The notes below the pieces were generated by a model that saw only the letters and a list, made by a program, of their open reading frames with translations, ran no database searches and was not told where the DNA came from. The translations under genes and the position numbers were made by a program. This document shows positions 1 through 7,425 of a stretch of DNA of 64,000 nucleotides, piece after piece; positions within the stretch are counted from its first letter, which is position 1; every line of letters starts with the position of its first letter. The DNA lies in assembly GCA_023451825.1 (NCBI GenBank), contig JAEXYA010000050.1:124001-188000 (forward strand), in the 5' to 3' direction. Source of the DNA: Pseudomonadota bacterium (lineage in GTDB: Bacteria > Pseudomonadota > Alphaproteobacteria > Rhizobiales > Xanthobacteraceae).

Positions 1-343
1 TGTCGCCCAGCACCAGCACATTCCGCTCGGCGGCCGCGTTGGTTTTATCCGATTGCGGCGCGCGGGAAAAATCCTCGCGGCGGCGCGGCGCCTGCTGTTG
101 CTGCGGAGCCTGCTGCTGGAACGGCTGGAAGAATTCGCCGCCGAACCATCCACCGCCGCGCGGCTGCGGGCGCTGCTGCTGGCGCGGCGCGGGATCGCCG
201 AAGCCGAAAAACTGCGCCGACGCCGTGCCGGCAATGCTGACCAGCAGCGCCAGCGCGGTGACGCCGACGGCGAGCGTCAGCCGTTCACGGCGCCAGAGAT
301 CTGGCCGCCATCGGGCTTTCGTTGCTTTCGGCTTGTCGGACAT
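1..343 (-). CDS. DUF459 / SGNH-hydrolase-like exported protein (C-terminus outside window)
   Basis: Only the N-terminal 114 codons are present and the gene runs off the left edge. Reading leftward from ATG at 343, the protein has a basic start, one hydrophobic segment ending near TASA (about residues 27-45), a Gln/Pro/Arg-rich low-complexity linker, and then RNVLVLGD at the edge. That last motif resembles the opening strand and block I of the DUF459 (SGNH/GDSL-like) domain of rhizobia. Family knowledge suggests a membrane-anchored or periplasmic esterase-like protein, perhaps acting on cell-envelope polysaccharide. The catalytic Ser and His blocks lie outside the window, so activity cannot be judged. 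Confidence 0.7.
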   Translation of the reverse strand, partial: MSDKPKATKARWRPDLWRRERLTLAVGVTALALLVSIAGTASAQFFGFGDPAPRQQQRPQPRGGGWFGGEFFQPFQQQAPQQQQAPRRREDFSRAPQSDKTNAAAERNVLVLGD

Positions 344-518
344 TCGGACTGATGGCCTCGACCGCAGGATGGGCGCAAGGCCCAGGTTCCATCCGGATTA
401 TACCCGGATTCGGGCCGCAAGCGGGCAGCCTTGTTGGTCGCCATCAAGCCTTGAAGCCTGAGAAGGTCAAGCTGTCGCGCGATCTTTTCGGAACAGGGTT
501 AGCGTGCGGCGCGCCGGC

Positions 519-953
519 TTACTTCCAGAGCCCGTAAGCCGGCCATTTCGCCGCAGGAATCTCGGCGCCGGTCTTGTAGCTGAAATCCAGCACGGTCTTG
601 TGGTCCGGCGTCGCCTTGCAGGTGAAGGACATCTGGTACCATTTGCCGCCCGCGCGGAATGCGCCGCCTTTGGCCACCAGCGTATTGCCGAGATGCTGCG
701 GCCGCATGGTCACGTCGGATTTGGCGCGATCGACCCGCGATCTGGCCGAACCGCTCGCGCTCATCTTCCGCATCGCCTCGAGATCGCAGATCTGCTCCAG
801 CCGGGTCTTCGGATCGAGCTTGTCGAGCGCGCGCATGAAGCGCGCATCGGGTGCTGCGATAGACGGCGTGCTGGTCGCGACAAGCGCGACCGAGATTGCG
901 GCAAATGCGAGCGGGATCGCCGCGCGCGCGAGCGTAAGGGCAGGAGTTTTCAT
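519..953 (-). CDS. DUF930 family exported protein
   Basis: A 144-residue protein with a signal peptide of about 34 residues (ending SIAA before PDARF). The mature part carries the DUF930-like core RLEQICDLEAM (C56) and a second cysteine in SFTCKATPD (C112), which could form a disulfide, followed by a short C-terminus ending YGLWK. The size and the two-Cys pattern fit the family in Bradyrhizobium relatives. Function is unknown; a small periplasmic domain is all that can be inferred. It is transcribed alone, with a long repeat-rich gap upstream. Confidence 0.8.
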   Translation of the reverse strand: MKTPALTLARAAIPLAFAAISVALVATSTPSIAAPDARFMRALDKLDPKTRLEQICDLEAMRKMSASGSARSRVDRAKSDVTMRPQHLGNTLVAKGGAFRAGGKWYQMSFTCKATPDHKTVLDFSYKTGAEIPAAKWPAYGLWK

Positions 954-1085
954 GAACCAACGCGAGACGTGAGAGGAGACGTGAGGCGGGATGTGTCGGT
1001 TAGCGCAGGCGCGCCGCGCTGGCCAGCGACTGCGGGTTTCAGGACTGCGCGAGGTCGCGCGCAGCGAGTCGCTGGGCTCCTCTTG

Positions 1086-1200
1086 TCGTCACCCGACTTG
1101 ATCGGGTGACCCAGTATCCACCGCGACCGGCATCGACGCTGCGGCATCCAACGCATCCGCCGTCGTGCACTGGATCGCCCGATCAAGTCGGGGCGATGAC
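1086..1200. repeat. Intergenic palindromic repeat, family A (gtcaccc type)
   Basis: Two facing hairpins: gtcacccgacttgatcgggtgac near 1088-1110 in outline (arms gtcaccc and gggtgac) and a related arm pair cgcccgatcaagtcggggcg near 1176-1196. Related composites lie at 11304-11406 and 47516-47618. The paired layout resembles BIME/REP elements. Confidence 0.6.
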
Positions 1201-1753
1201 AAACGAGTTTTTCGCTATCTCTTTCACCCGCCCACGCGCCGTCCTTGCCGCGCCTTTGCGCGAAGTGGCTTTTCACCTGGGCTCCCCCGCAAGATGAGGG
1301 GGATGACGCGCTAACAAGCGCAATAGTCTGGTCATTCTCGCGATGATGTCGGCCATGACCGGCCTTCACCGTCGCGTCGCCTCCTGGCGCTCCATCGCGG
1401 GATTTTGGGCTGGAGGACCGTTCTGTCGCACACCGGCGCGTCCCTTACTCCTCCGCTGCGCAGAGTTTCGGTTTCGCTGATCCCGAGGGTTTTCCCCTCG
1501 TTCACCTGTGCCGTCGCAGCCGACCTATCGGCGCTCCCCCATAGTGGGGAGGGACGGTGGCCCCTAGCCTCCCGAGTCCTGCTTGCGAGGCAGGCCGCGG
1601 GCTCCGCATCCTCCTCCACCCTCAAGACGCCCTCGAGAAGCGCCCCTCGTGAGAAGGATAGAGAGGAATATAGTCTAAATATTTGAGAATACAATACCTG
1701 ATTGAGTGGTTGTTTTGTGCTTATCTTAGATTGTTGTTAATGAAGATCAGAGC

Positions 1754-1833
1754 GTGGGGCTTCCCCACCCGTCCTTCGCTTCGCTCAGGCCACCCTCCCC
1801 ACGGCGCCGCTGCGCGGCTTGGGGGAGGGAAAG
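1754..1833. repeat. Family C repeat, right-arm half-unit upstream of the DUF559 unit
   Basis: Contains ccccacccgtccttcgc and ccaccctccccac followed by ggcttgggggagggaaag. This is the same order as the right half of the copy at 39115-39293. It stands as a lone half-unit just before the left arm of the DUF559-bearing unit. Confidence 0.65.
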
Positions 1834-1877
1834 CGAGCGTCGTTGTTCGTATGGTTCCTATGTTTGAAACGCGGGGT

Positions 1878-1960
1878 CTTCTCCCTCCCCGGAGCGAAGC
1901 GAATGGGGAGGGTGGCGCGACGGCGAGCGTTCAGCGAGCCTCGAGACGGGTGGGGTGTCT
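1878..1960. repeat. Family C repeat, left arm flanking the DUF559 gene
   Basis: Reads ctccctccccggagcgaagc, aatggggagggtgg, gcgagcgttcagcgagc and gagacgggtggggtg in order. It matches, in inverted orientation and with few mismatches, the sequence at 2308-2388 on the other side of the DUF559 gene. Together the arms form an inverted repeat of roughly 75-80 bases enclosing the gene. Confidence 0.85.
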
Positions 1961-1977
1961 CCGCAAGCGAGGTCGAT

Positions 1978-2334
1978 ATGGCCAACGCATTCGCCAGACA
2001 ACTGCGCAAGAACCTCACGCCGCAGGAAGCAAAGCTGTGGGTCAAGCTGCGCGAACTCAAACCGCTCGGCTTTCATTTTCGCAGGCAGGTGCCGATCCGA
2101 CATATCATCGTGGACTTTGCGTCGTTTCGCGACAAACTCGTGATCGAGGTCGATGGCGGGCAGCATAACTTTGACGAGGCGGCGCGCAGGGATGATTTGC
2201 GGGATGCGTTTTTGCGTGGCGAGGGATTTCGAGTCTTGCGGTTCTGGAATCACGAGGTCGATCGCGAGATGAACGGGGTGATGGATGTAATCGTCGGAGC
2301 TCTGGGCGGCCCCACCCGTCTCGATGCTCGCTGA
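1978..2334 (+). CDS. DUF559 family endonuclease-like protein enclosed by inverted repeats
   Basis: A 118-residue protein of the DUF559 group, which has the PD-(D/E)XK / Vsr-like nuclease fold. Visible core: LTPQEAKLW near the N-terminus, then VPIRHIIVDF (D46) and KLVIEVDGGQH (E57, D59, H63), the likely metal-binding and catalytic residues, then GFRVLRFWNHEV. The start chosen is ATG at 1978; the frame is open upstream through the repeat to 1819, but those codons are repeat sequence and look non-genic. The last nine residues (GGPTRLDAR) and the stop are encoded by the right repeat arm. The cellular role of DUF559 proteins is not established. Neighbouring genes are unrelated, and the repeat context suggests mobility or repeat processing. 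Confidence 0.85.
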   Translation: MANAFARQLRKNLTPQEAKLWVKLRELKPLGFHFRRQVPIRHIIVDFASFRDKLVIEVDGGQHNFDEAARRDDLRDAFLRGEGFRVLRFWNHEVDREMNGVMDVIVGALGGPTRLDAR

Positions 2335-2388
2335 ACGCTCGCATCGATCCACCCTCCCCATTCGCTTCGCTCCGGGGAGGGAAAAGAA
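2308..2388. repeat. Family C repeat, right arm flanking the DUF559 gene
   Basis: Reads ccccacccgtctcgatgctc, gctgaacgctcgc, ccaccctccccattcgctt and cggggagggaaaag, the reverse complement of the left arm at 1878-1960 with few changes. It overlaps the 3' end of the DUF559 gene and provides its stop codon. Confidence 0.85.
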
Positions 2389-2498
2389 AGAGCCCACATC
2401 ATCGCCGCATTCTCCTCACGTCGCCGCCACCTCGCCTCCAGACCTTCCGCACACTTCATCGTTACCGCTGGGCGTCCAATCAATGGAAAGGACCGACC

Positions 2499-2849
2499 AT
2501 GCGCACCATGACAGCTCTCGCTCTTGCCGCCACTCTGTCGCTCGGCACGCCCGCCATTGTGATGGCGCAGGGAGCAGCGCCGGCCAAAGAAAGCACCGCG
2601 CCGAAATCCACCGTGCAGATCAACAAGATCCAGGTGATCGACGTCAAAACGCTGCCCGATGCGGTGAAGACGCAGGTCGATGAGGTCGTGTCCAAGACCA
2701 GCGACGAAGACATGAAGGGCCTGCGCGCCTCCATCGATGCCTCGCCGGCTGCGGCGAATGCGCTGAAGGAAAAGGGCGTGAGCTCGGCACAGGTCGTCGC
2801 GGTGAATATCGCAGATGGCGTGCTGACGATGTTCACGAAGGCGGCGTAA
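2499..2849 (+). CDS. Small exported protein of unknown function
   Basis: A 116-residue protein starting at ATG 2499 after AAAGGACCG, with a signal peptide of about 23 residues (hydrophobic core ALALAATLSLG, cut after VMAQ). The mature part is polar, without cysteines, and looks mainly helical (TLPDAVKTQVDEVVSKTSDEDMKGLRASID, seen as short blocks). No family was recognised. It is a monocistronic gene ending beside a family B repeat; a periplasmic location is the only inference. Confidence 0.65.
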   Translation: MRTMTALALAATLSLGTPAIVMAQGAAPAKESTAPKSTVQINKIQVIDVKTLPDAVKTQVDEVVSKTSDEDMKGLRASIDASPAAANALKEKGVSSAQVVAVNIADGVLTMFTKAA

Positions 2850-2860
2850 TCTACGCCGTG

Positions 2861-2953
2861 CTGTTGGGTGGGCAAAGCAAAGCGTGCCCACCTTCACGCG
2901 CACGACACTTGAAGGTGGGCACGGCGCAAGAGCGCCTTTGCCCACCCTACAGG
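2861..2953. repeat. Intergenic palindromic repeat, family B (ggtgggcaaag type)
   Basis: Arms gggtgggcaaagc and gcctttgcccaccctac enclose a second pair gcccaccttca and gaaggtgggc, giving a nested hairpin of about 90 bases. A second copy is at 38133-38227. It lies between two 3' ends (converging genes). Confidence 0.85.
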
Positions 2954-4192
2954 TTACCCCGCGCTATCATCCTCGATGATCGGCCCGAACAGCTCCCAGC
3001 GCTCGCCATTGAAGCGCTGCATCTGCAGCTGCTTGTTGACGCGGTAGTCCGTCGGCGAGGTGGAGCCGACAAAGCCCGGTAGCGACAGGTCGAACACCAG
3101 ATTCGACAGGCTCGTCGCCTGCTTCATCACATTCGCCCTTGTCAGATCGTCGCCGCAGCGCTTGAGAACCTCCACCATGAGCTGGGCATTGCCATAGCCA
3201 TAGGTGTTGAAGTTCGAGTTCTTGTCGCCTTCGGGATAGTATTTCTCCATGAAGGCAAGATAGCGCTTCATGCCGGCGTCGTCCTTCCATTGCGGATCGG
3301 CCGGGTCCTTGCCGTAATTGGTCGAAATAAGACCCTTGCTGTTCTCCAGCCCCGCGGGCACCAGCACCGCGCCCACCGATGTCGCATTGATGTCGACGAT
3401 GTGGATCGGCTTCCAGCCGAGATCGGCCACCTTCTTGATCGCCTGGGCGGCGAATTTCGGCGTCGAGGCGTTGAACAACAGGTCGGCGCCAGAGGATTTC
3501 AGCTTCACGATCTGCGAGTCGATGGTGGGATCGGCGAGTTCGTAGCTCGCATCCGACACGATCATCGACGCCGCCTTGTCGCCGAGGCCGGCCTTCATGC
3601 CGGTGAGATAGTCGCGGCCGAGATCGTCATTCTGCCAGAGGATGGCGATCTTGGCGTTCGGATGGTTCTTCAGAATGTATTTGGCGTAGATCCGGCCTTC
3701 GGTCTGGTAATTGGGATTGTAGCCCATGGTCCAGGGGAAGTTCTTCGGATCGGTGAAGCGGGTGGCGCCGGTGGCCGCGAACAGCTGCGGCACGCCCTTG
3801 GTGTTGAGATATTTTTGCACGCCGGCATTCGATGGCGTGCCGATGATCTGGAAGGTGAGGAGGACTTCGTCGGATTCCACCAGCTTGCGCACCTGCTCCA
3901 CGGCCTTGGGCGGCGAATAGGCGTCGTCATACTGGATCAGGTTGATCTTGCGGCCATTGATGCCGCCGGTCTCGTTGATCATCTTGAAATAGGCGGCCTG
4001 GGTCTTGGCGATGGACGAATAGGCCGAGGCGGGGCCGGAAAAGGGGACGGTCTGGCCGATCTTGATCTCGGTGTCGGTGGCGCCGGGATCGTATTTCTTC
4101 TGGGCGGATGCGGGGGTGGAAATAAGCGCGGTCGCAAGTGCGGCGGTCAATAGATATGACCCGGCGACCGAATGAACGAGCGTGGCTCTCAT
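2954..4192 (-). CDS. Branched-chain amino acid-type ABC transporter substrate-binding protein
   Basis: A 412-residue periplasmic binding protein of the Peripla_BP_6 (LivK/AmiC) family. It has a signal peptide of about 31 residues ending PASA, then KKYDPGATDTEIKIGQTVPFSGP, the usual first strand and ligand loop. Later blocks such as INGRKINLIQYDD, GRDYLTG and FNASTPKFAAQAI fit the two-lobe fold. The start at 4192 was chosen because it begins the signal peptide; the frame stays open further upstream through a repeat. No permease or ATPase genes are adjacent, so it is an orphan receptor, common in this group. The ligand cannot be told; amides, aromatic acids or branched-chain amino acids are all possible. 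Confidence 0.9.
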   Translation of the reverse strand: MRATLVHSVAGSYLLTAALATALISTPASAQKKYDPGATDTEIKIGQTVPFSGPASAYSSIAKTQAAYFKMINETGGINGRKINLIQYDDAYSPPKAVEQVRKLVESDEVLLTFQIIGTPSNAGVQKYLNTKGVPQLFAATGATRFTDPKNFPWTMGYNPNYQTEGRIYAKYILKNHPNAKIAILWQNDDLGRDYLTGMKAGLGDKAASMIVSDASYELADPTIDSQIVKLKSSGADLLFNASTPKFAAQAIKKVADLGWKPIHIVDINATSVGAVLVPAGLENSKGLISTNYGKDPADPQWKDDAGMKRYLAFMEKYYPEGDKNSNFNTYGYGNAQLMVEVLKRCGDDLTRANVMKQATSLSNLVFDLSLPGFVGSTSPTDYRVNKQLQMQRFNGERWELFGPIIEDDSAG

Positions 4193-4294
4193 GTCGTTGC
4201 CTTCCCTGATGTGTCCTCGACGGTCATGCGCCGTCGTTGATCGGAGTGTGAGGGAAGGTTGTGGGATTGGCAAGATGAACGCGAAGGCACGCGG

Positions 4295-4437
4295 TCCCCT
4301 CATGGTGAGGAGCGCGCCACTTGGCGCGCGTCTCGAACCATGAACTGGCCGGGCTCGGAGCTTGCCGCCATCCCTTGCGAATGGCTTCGCCATTCGCTGG
4401 GAGACGCGCGCAAGGGCGCGCTCCTCAGGATGAGGGG
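4295..4437. repeat. Intergenic palindromic repeat, family D
   Basis: Arms cccctcatggtgaggagcgc and gcgctcctcaggatgaggg bound an inner region with acttggcgcgcgtctcgaa and gacgcgcgcaagggcgc. A related copy is at 34292-34409. It fills most of the 271-base gap between the binding protein and the DUF1304 gene. Confidence 0.8.
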
Positions 4438-4463
4438 GAGAGTGTGAAGAGGCTCTAGGCGTT

Positions 4464-4829
4464 TTAGCGTGCCAGCCACAACACCAGCAGCGCCAGCGCC
4501 GCCGGCGCCGCCTGCACATACAAAATCCGCTTGCTCACGCTCATGGCGCCATAGACGCCGGCGACGATCACGCACAGCAGGAAGAACGCCTTGATCTGGA
4601 ACGCGAAGGCGGGCGCGGAATGCAGCAGGCCCCAGATCAGGCCGGCGGCGAGGAAGCCGTTATAGAGGCCCTGATTGGCCGCCAGCACCGCGGTGATCTC
4701 GGCTTTCTCCGGCGTGTTCTTGAAGGTCTTCAGGCCCTGCGGCTTCTGCCAGAGAAACATCTCCAGGATCAGGAAATAGATGTGCAGCGCCGCGACCAGT
4801 GCGGTGAGGATATTGCCGATCAATGTCAT
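4464..4829 (-). CDS. DUF1304 family integral membrane protein
   Basis: A 121-residue protein with four predicted membrane segments (about residues 5-25, 50-70, 75-92 and 100-118). Family-typical motifs are visible: HIYFLILEMFLW, KPQGLKTF, NQGLYNGFLAAGLIWG and a final hydrophobic helix. The length matches the family. Function is unknown; it is a small inner-membrane protein. It begins next to a family E repeat and appears monocistronic. Confidence 0.88.
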   Translation of the reverse strand: MTLIGNILTALVAALHIYFLILEMFLWQKPQGLKTFKNTPEKAEITAVLAANQGLYNGFLAAGLIWGLLHSAPAFAFQIKAFFLLCVIVAGVYGAMSVSKRILYVQAAPAALALLVLWLAR

Positions 4830-4850
4830 GAGTGCCCCCGTTGATAATCA

Positions 4851-4948
4851 CAGCCGTAGGGCGGATGAGGCGCAGCCGTAATCCGCCGGCCGACTACAAA
4901 TTGAAGCTCCGCGGCGGATTACGCTTCGCTCATCCGCTCTACGGCTGC
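4851..4948. repeat. Intergenic palindromic repeat, family E (gtagggcggatgag type)
   Basis: Outer arms cagccgtagggcggatgag and ctcatccgctctacggctg, inner arms taatccgccggc and gcggcggatta. A second copy is at 41822-41917. Its right half encodes the last codons and stop of the EAL protein gene at 4919. Confidence 0.85.
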
Positions 4949-6682
4949 GGAGTTTTTCAGCCACGGCCGATCCGCCGAGGCCAGCCCCGTCAACCGCCCC
5001 TGGATATAATTGCAACCCCAGTCCTGCAGCATCTGCGCGCTCGCTTCGTCCTGCACCCATTCGGCCACGGTCTGGATCTCCAGCCGGCGGCAGAGATCGA
5101 TCAGGGTCTGCACGAAGGCGCGATCGTCGGCGGAGTGCGCGATGTTCTGCACGAAGGCGCCGTCGATCTTGACGATGTCCACGGCCAGCTTGCGCAGGTT
5201 GCGGAAAGACGTGTAGCCGGCGCCGAAATCGTCGATGGCGATGCGGCTGCCGAGCGCTTTGAGGCGATTGACGAAGCCCCTGATGTCATCGAGGTCGTGG
5301 ATCGCGACCGTTTCGGTGATCTCCACGATCAAGCGCTGGGCCACACCGGGATGCGTGCGCATCATGGATTCGATGGTGGCGAGCCAGTCCGGGTCCATCG
5401 CGGTGGCCGGCGAGATGTTGAGCGAGAGCTGCACATCCGGCGTCTCGGCAAGCTCGGCGATGACGAGTTCGAGCACGCGGTGATCGACCAGCCGGATCAG
5501 GCCGAGGCGCTCGGCCACCGGCACGATGTCGGGGGCGAGGAGCAGCTGGCCGTCATCCTGCTTCATGCGCACCAGCGCTTCATAGAAAGCGGGCTTTGAG
5601 CGATCGGCATGCACCACCGGCTCGAAGGCGCAGACGATGCGGCGCTCGTTCAGCGCGGTGACGATCTCGTCGGTGACACGGATATTGACGCGGCGCTGGG
5701 CGTCGCGCTCCACATTCGGCCGCCACAGATGGAAGCTGCCGCGGCGTCGGCGCTTGGCGGCGTCGAGCGCTTCCTGGGCGCGGTTGACGGCCTCGTTGAC
5801 GTCGCGGCCATAGCGCGGAACGCTCACCGCGCCGATGGTGGCGGTGACCGACACCGGGCCGGATTTGGTCGGGATGACGTCGTCGCGAATGCCGGCAAGA
5901 AAACGCTCGGCTGCGATATTGGCATCGTCGGCGGTGCAGTTCTTCAGCACCAGGCCGAATTTGTTGCCGGAGAAACGCCCCATGATATCGCCGCCGCGCA
6001 GCCGCACGCGAATGCGCTGGGCGAGATCGGCGATGACATCGTCGGCGACATCGAAGCCGAAGGCGTCATTGATGCGGCCGAGATGATCGATGCCGATCAG
6101 CATGAAGGCGAAGGACGCACGGAAGCGCGTGGCTTCCTCGATGGACTCGGCAAGCGCTGCCAGCAGATGGGTGCGATTGAGCTCGCCGGTGACGGGATCG
6201 CGCTGCGAGAGTTTGACCAGCTGCTCGTCATGGGCGTGGCGCTCATTGTTGATGCGCACGATGCCTTCGACGCGGAGCGGACGACCGTCACTGCCGGTGC
6301 GGACACTGCCGTTTTCCTCGACCCACACGAGCGGCGCGGTGGTGGAGGCGCGGACGCCGTAATCGATGCGATAGGTGCCACCGGATTGCAGTGCCGACAC
6401 CAGCGCCTCGCTGCGCACGGCGCGATGCGGCTCGATCAAGGCGGCGAAGTCGGTGCCGCGGGCGAGGGTCTCGGCGGGAATGTCGGTGAAGATGGATGCC
6501 GCGGGGGCGGTCCATGTGATGGCGTCGCTGCCGATGTCCCAGATGAAGGCGGCCTGGCCGAGCCGCGCCAGGATCTCTGCTTCGGACACAGCAGGCTGCG
6601 GTTCGCAGGGGCTATCGGATGGGGCGGATGTCAAATGTCGCCTCGTTTCGGGACGCCGTGATCGTGATTCGTGCCACGACAA
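4919..6682 (-). CDS. PAS-GGDEF-EAL protein, degenerate cyclase and probable c-di-GMP phosphodiesterase
   Basis: A 587-residue soluble signalling protein. Residues about 40-145 resemble a PAS fold. The GGDEF domain (about 155-320) keeps its fold (RDPVTGELNR, IGIDHLGRINDAFGF), but its signature is SGNKF at 238-242, so diguanylate cyclase activity is unlikely. The EAL domain (about 335-575) retains EAL at 368-370, N422, E455 in EITET, DDFG at 484-487, K505/D507 and E541, all expected for c-di-GMP hydrolysis. The degenerate GGDEF may act as a GTP-sensing module, as in other composite proteins; that is inference. No membrane segment is seen. The last codons lie in the family E repeat. Confidence 0.92.
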   Translation of the reverse strand: MSWHESRSRRPETRRHLTSAPSDSPCEPQPAVSEAEILARLGQAAFIWDIGSDAITWTAPAASIFTDIPAETLARGTDFAALIEPHRAVRSEALVSALQSGGTYRIDYGVRASTTAPLVWVEENGSVRTGSDGRPLRVEGIVRINNERHAHDEQLVKLSQRDPVTGELNRTHLLAALAESIEEATRFRASFAFMLIGIDHLGRINDAFGFDVADDVIADLAQRIRVRLRGGDIMGRFSGNKFGLVLKNCTADDANIAAERFLAGIRDDVIPTKSGPVSVTATIGAVSVPRYGRDVNEAVNRAQEALDAAKRRRRGSFHLWRPNVERDAQRRVNIRVTDEIVTALNERRIVCAFEPVVHADRSKPAFYEALVRMKQDDGQLLLAPDIVPVAERLGLIRLVDHRVLELVIAELAETPDVQLSLNISPATAMDPDWLATIESMMRTHPGVAQRLIVEITETVAIHDLDDIRGFVNRLKALGSRIAIDDFGAGYTSFRNLRKLAVDIVKIDGAFVQNIAHSADDRAFVQTLIDLCRRLEIQTVAEWVQDEASAQMLQDWGCNYIQGRLTGLASADRPWLKNSAAVERMSEA

Positions 6683-6806
6683 TACGGTGTGAGTGCTGAA
6701 AAAACTTAGTCCAAGTCGCTAAACAATGCACAAATCGTAGCTATGTAGCGGGTTTGCGCAAGACCCGCGCAAGAAACGAGCAAGGCGACACATCTGTGGA
6801 GAGAAC

Positions 6807-6823
6807 CGGCACGGCTCTTGCGA
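6807..6823 (+). promoter_or_regulatory. Candidate sigma-54 (-24/-12) promoter
   Basis: The sequence ccggcacggctcttgcg has GG at 6808-6809 and GC at 6820-6821, separated by exactly ten bases, with GGCAC and TTGC cores as in RpoN promoters. It lies about 57 bases before the small gene at 6880. A chance match is possible; no enhancer site was identified. Confidence 0.35.
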
Positions 6824-6879
6824 GGTAGTTATCTGCGAGGCCAACCTCGTCCTGATTTGAGACGCGAGCCAACTTAACC

Positions 6880-7209
6880 ATGTCGATCACGGCGACCAGC
6901 CGCATATCACCGACCACGTCGCATCCGATGCGGCGCGCGGGCGATATGGTGATCGAGCGGGTGACGGCGGCAGAGGAAAGTCGTGCGGTGACGCCGACCG
7001 AGCCGGTGGCACGCGCCATCCCGGCCTCGCTGCGCAGCACACGGCCGGACGCAGCCTTCATCGCGCATCTGATCGCGACGGCGGAGCAGGTGCCGCAGAC
7101 GCGGGTGCTGCGGCGGGCCGAGATCGTGGATGTGGAAGCGGCGTATCGGAAGGCTGCGGGGGTTTATGCGGCGGGATCGATGACAAGCCGCATGACGCGC
7201 GTGGCGTAG
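6880..7209 (+). CDS. Small conserved-looking hypothetical protein
   Basis: A 109-residue protein with no signal peptide or membrane segment. The N-terminus is Ser/Thr/Pro-rich and the C-terminal half carries AAFIAHLIATAEQVPQTR, then RRAE and AYRKAAGVYAAG. This resembles short orphan proteins seen in Bradyrhizobium relatives, though I cannot name a family. Codon use looks normal for the window. A sigma-54-like promoter motif precedes it. It ends just before a family C repeat. Confidence 0.55.
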   Translation: MSITATSRISPTTSHPMRRAGDMVIERVTAAEESRAVTPTEPVARAIPASLRSTRPDAAFIAHLIATAEQVPQTRVLRRAEIVDVEAAYRKAAGVYAAGSMTSRMTRVA

Positions 7210-7212
7210 TCT

Positions 7213-7421
7213 TGTCCCTCCCCCAAGCAGCGAAGCTGCGCAGCGGGGTCTGGCGGACGAATTCGTCCGCCATGGTGGATCGAAGCGAGCGTTCAGCGAG
7301 CTTCGAGACGGGTGGGGTGCTTCCCCAAAACTCCGACGTCACGTGGGGATAGACCCCACCCGTCTCGAACGCTGCGCGTTCGATCCACCCTCCCCAGTCG
7401 CTTCGCTCCGGGGAGGGAGAA
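7213..7421. repeat. Family C composite repeat without a gene
   Basis: Left half: ctcccccaagcagcgaagc, gcgagcgttcagcgagc, gagacgggtggggtg. Central loop includes gacgtcacgtggggatag. Right half: ccccacccgtctcgaacg, ccaccctccccag, ctccggggagggagaag. The outer structure matches the arms of the DUF559 unit, but only a short loop replaces the gene. Confidence 0.85.
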
Positions 7422-7425
7422 GTCC

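Larger units (their letters stand above)
954..1977. other. 1-kb gene-free region rich in repeats
   Basis: No convincing gene is seen between the DUF930 gene and the DUF559 gene. The region holds the family A repeat (1086-1200), a stretch from about 1400 to 1690 whose open frames on both strands (1405-1686 plus, 1332-1694 minus) look like chance low-complexity translations, an AT-rich patch near 1665-1745, and two half-units of the family C repeat (1754-1833 and 1878-1960). It may be a site of accumulated repeat insertions. Confidence 0.6.

Noticed and set aside
1405..1686. 93-residue plus-strand frame and its 120-residue minus-strand counterpart (1332-1694)
   Set aside because: Both are open only because of GC-rich low-complexity DNA; no family features, ribosome site or sensible neighbours. 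They look like chance translations of intergenic sequence.
1819..1977. N-terminal extension of the DUF559 gene through the repeat
   Set aside because: The extra 53 codons translate repeat sequence (KRMGRVARRRAFSEP) found elsewhere in spurious frames; ATG 1978 matches the family start.
3290..4153. 287-residue plus-strand frame opposite the LivK-type gene
   Set aside because: Arg/Gly/His-rich translation antisense to a clear binding protein gene; no motif. It is a shadow frame.
5609..6661. 350-residue plus-strand frame opposite the EAL protein
   Set aside because: Antisense to a well-supported c-di-GMP protein and composed of low-complexity Gly/Asp/Arg runs.
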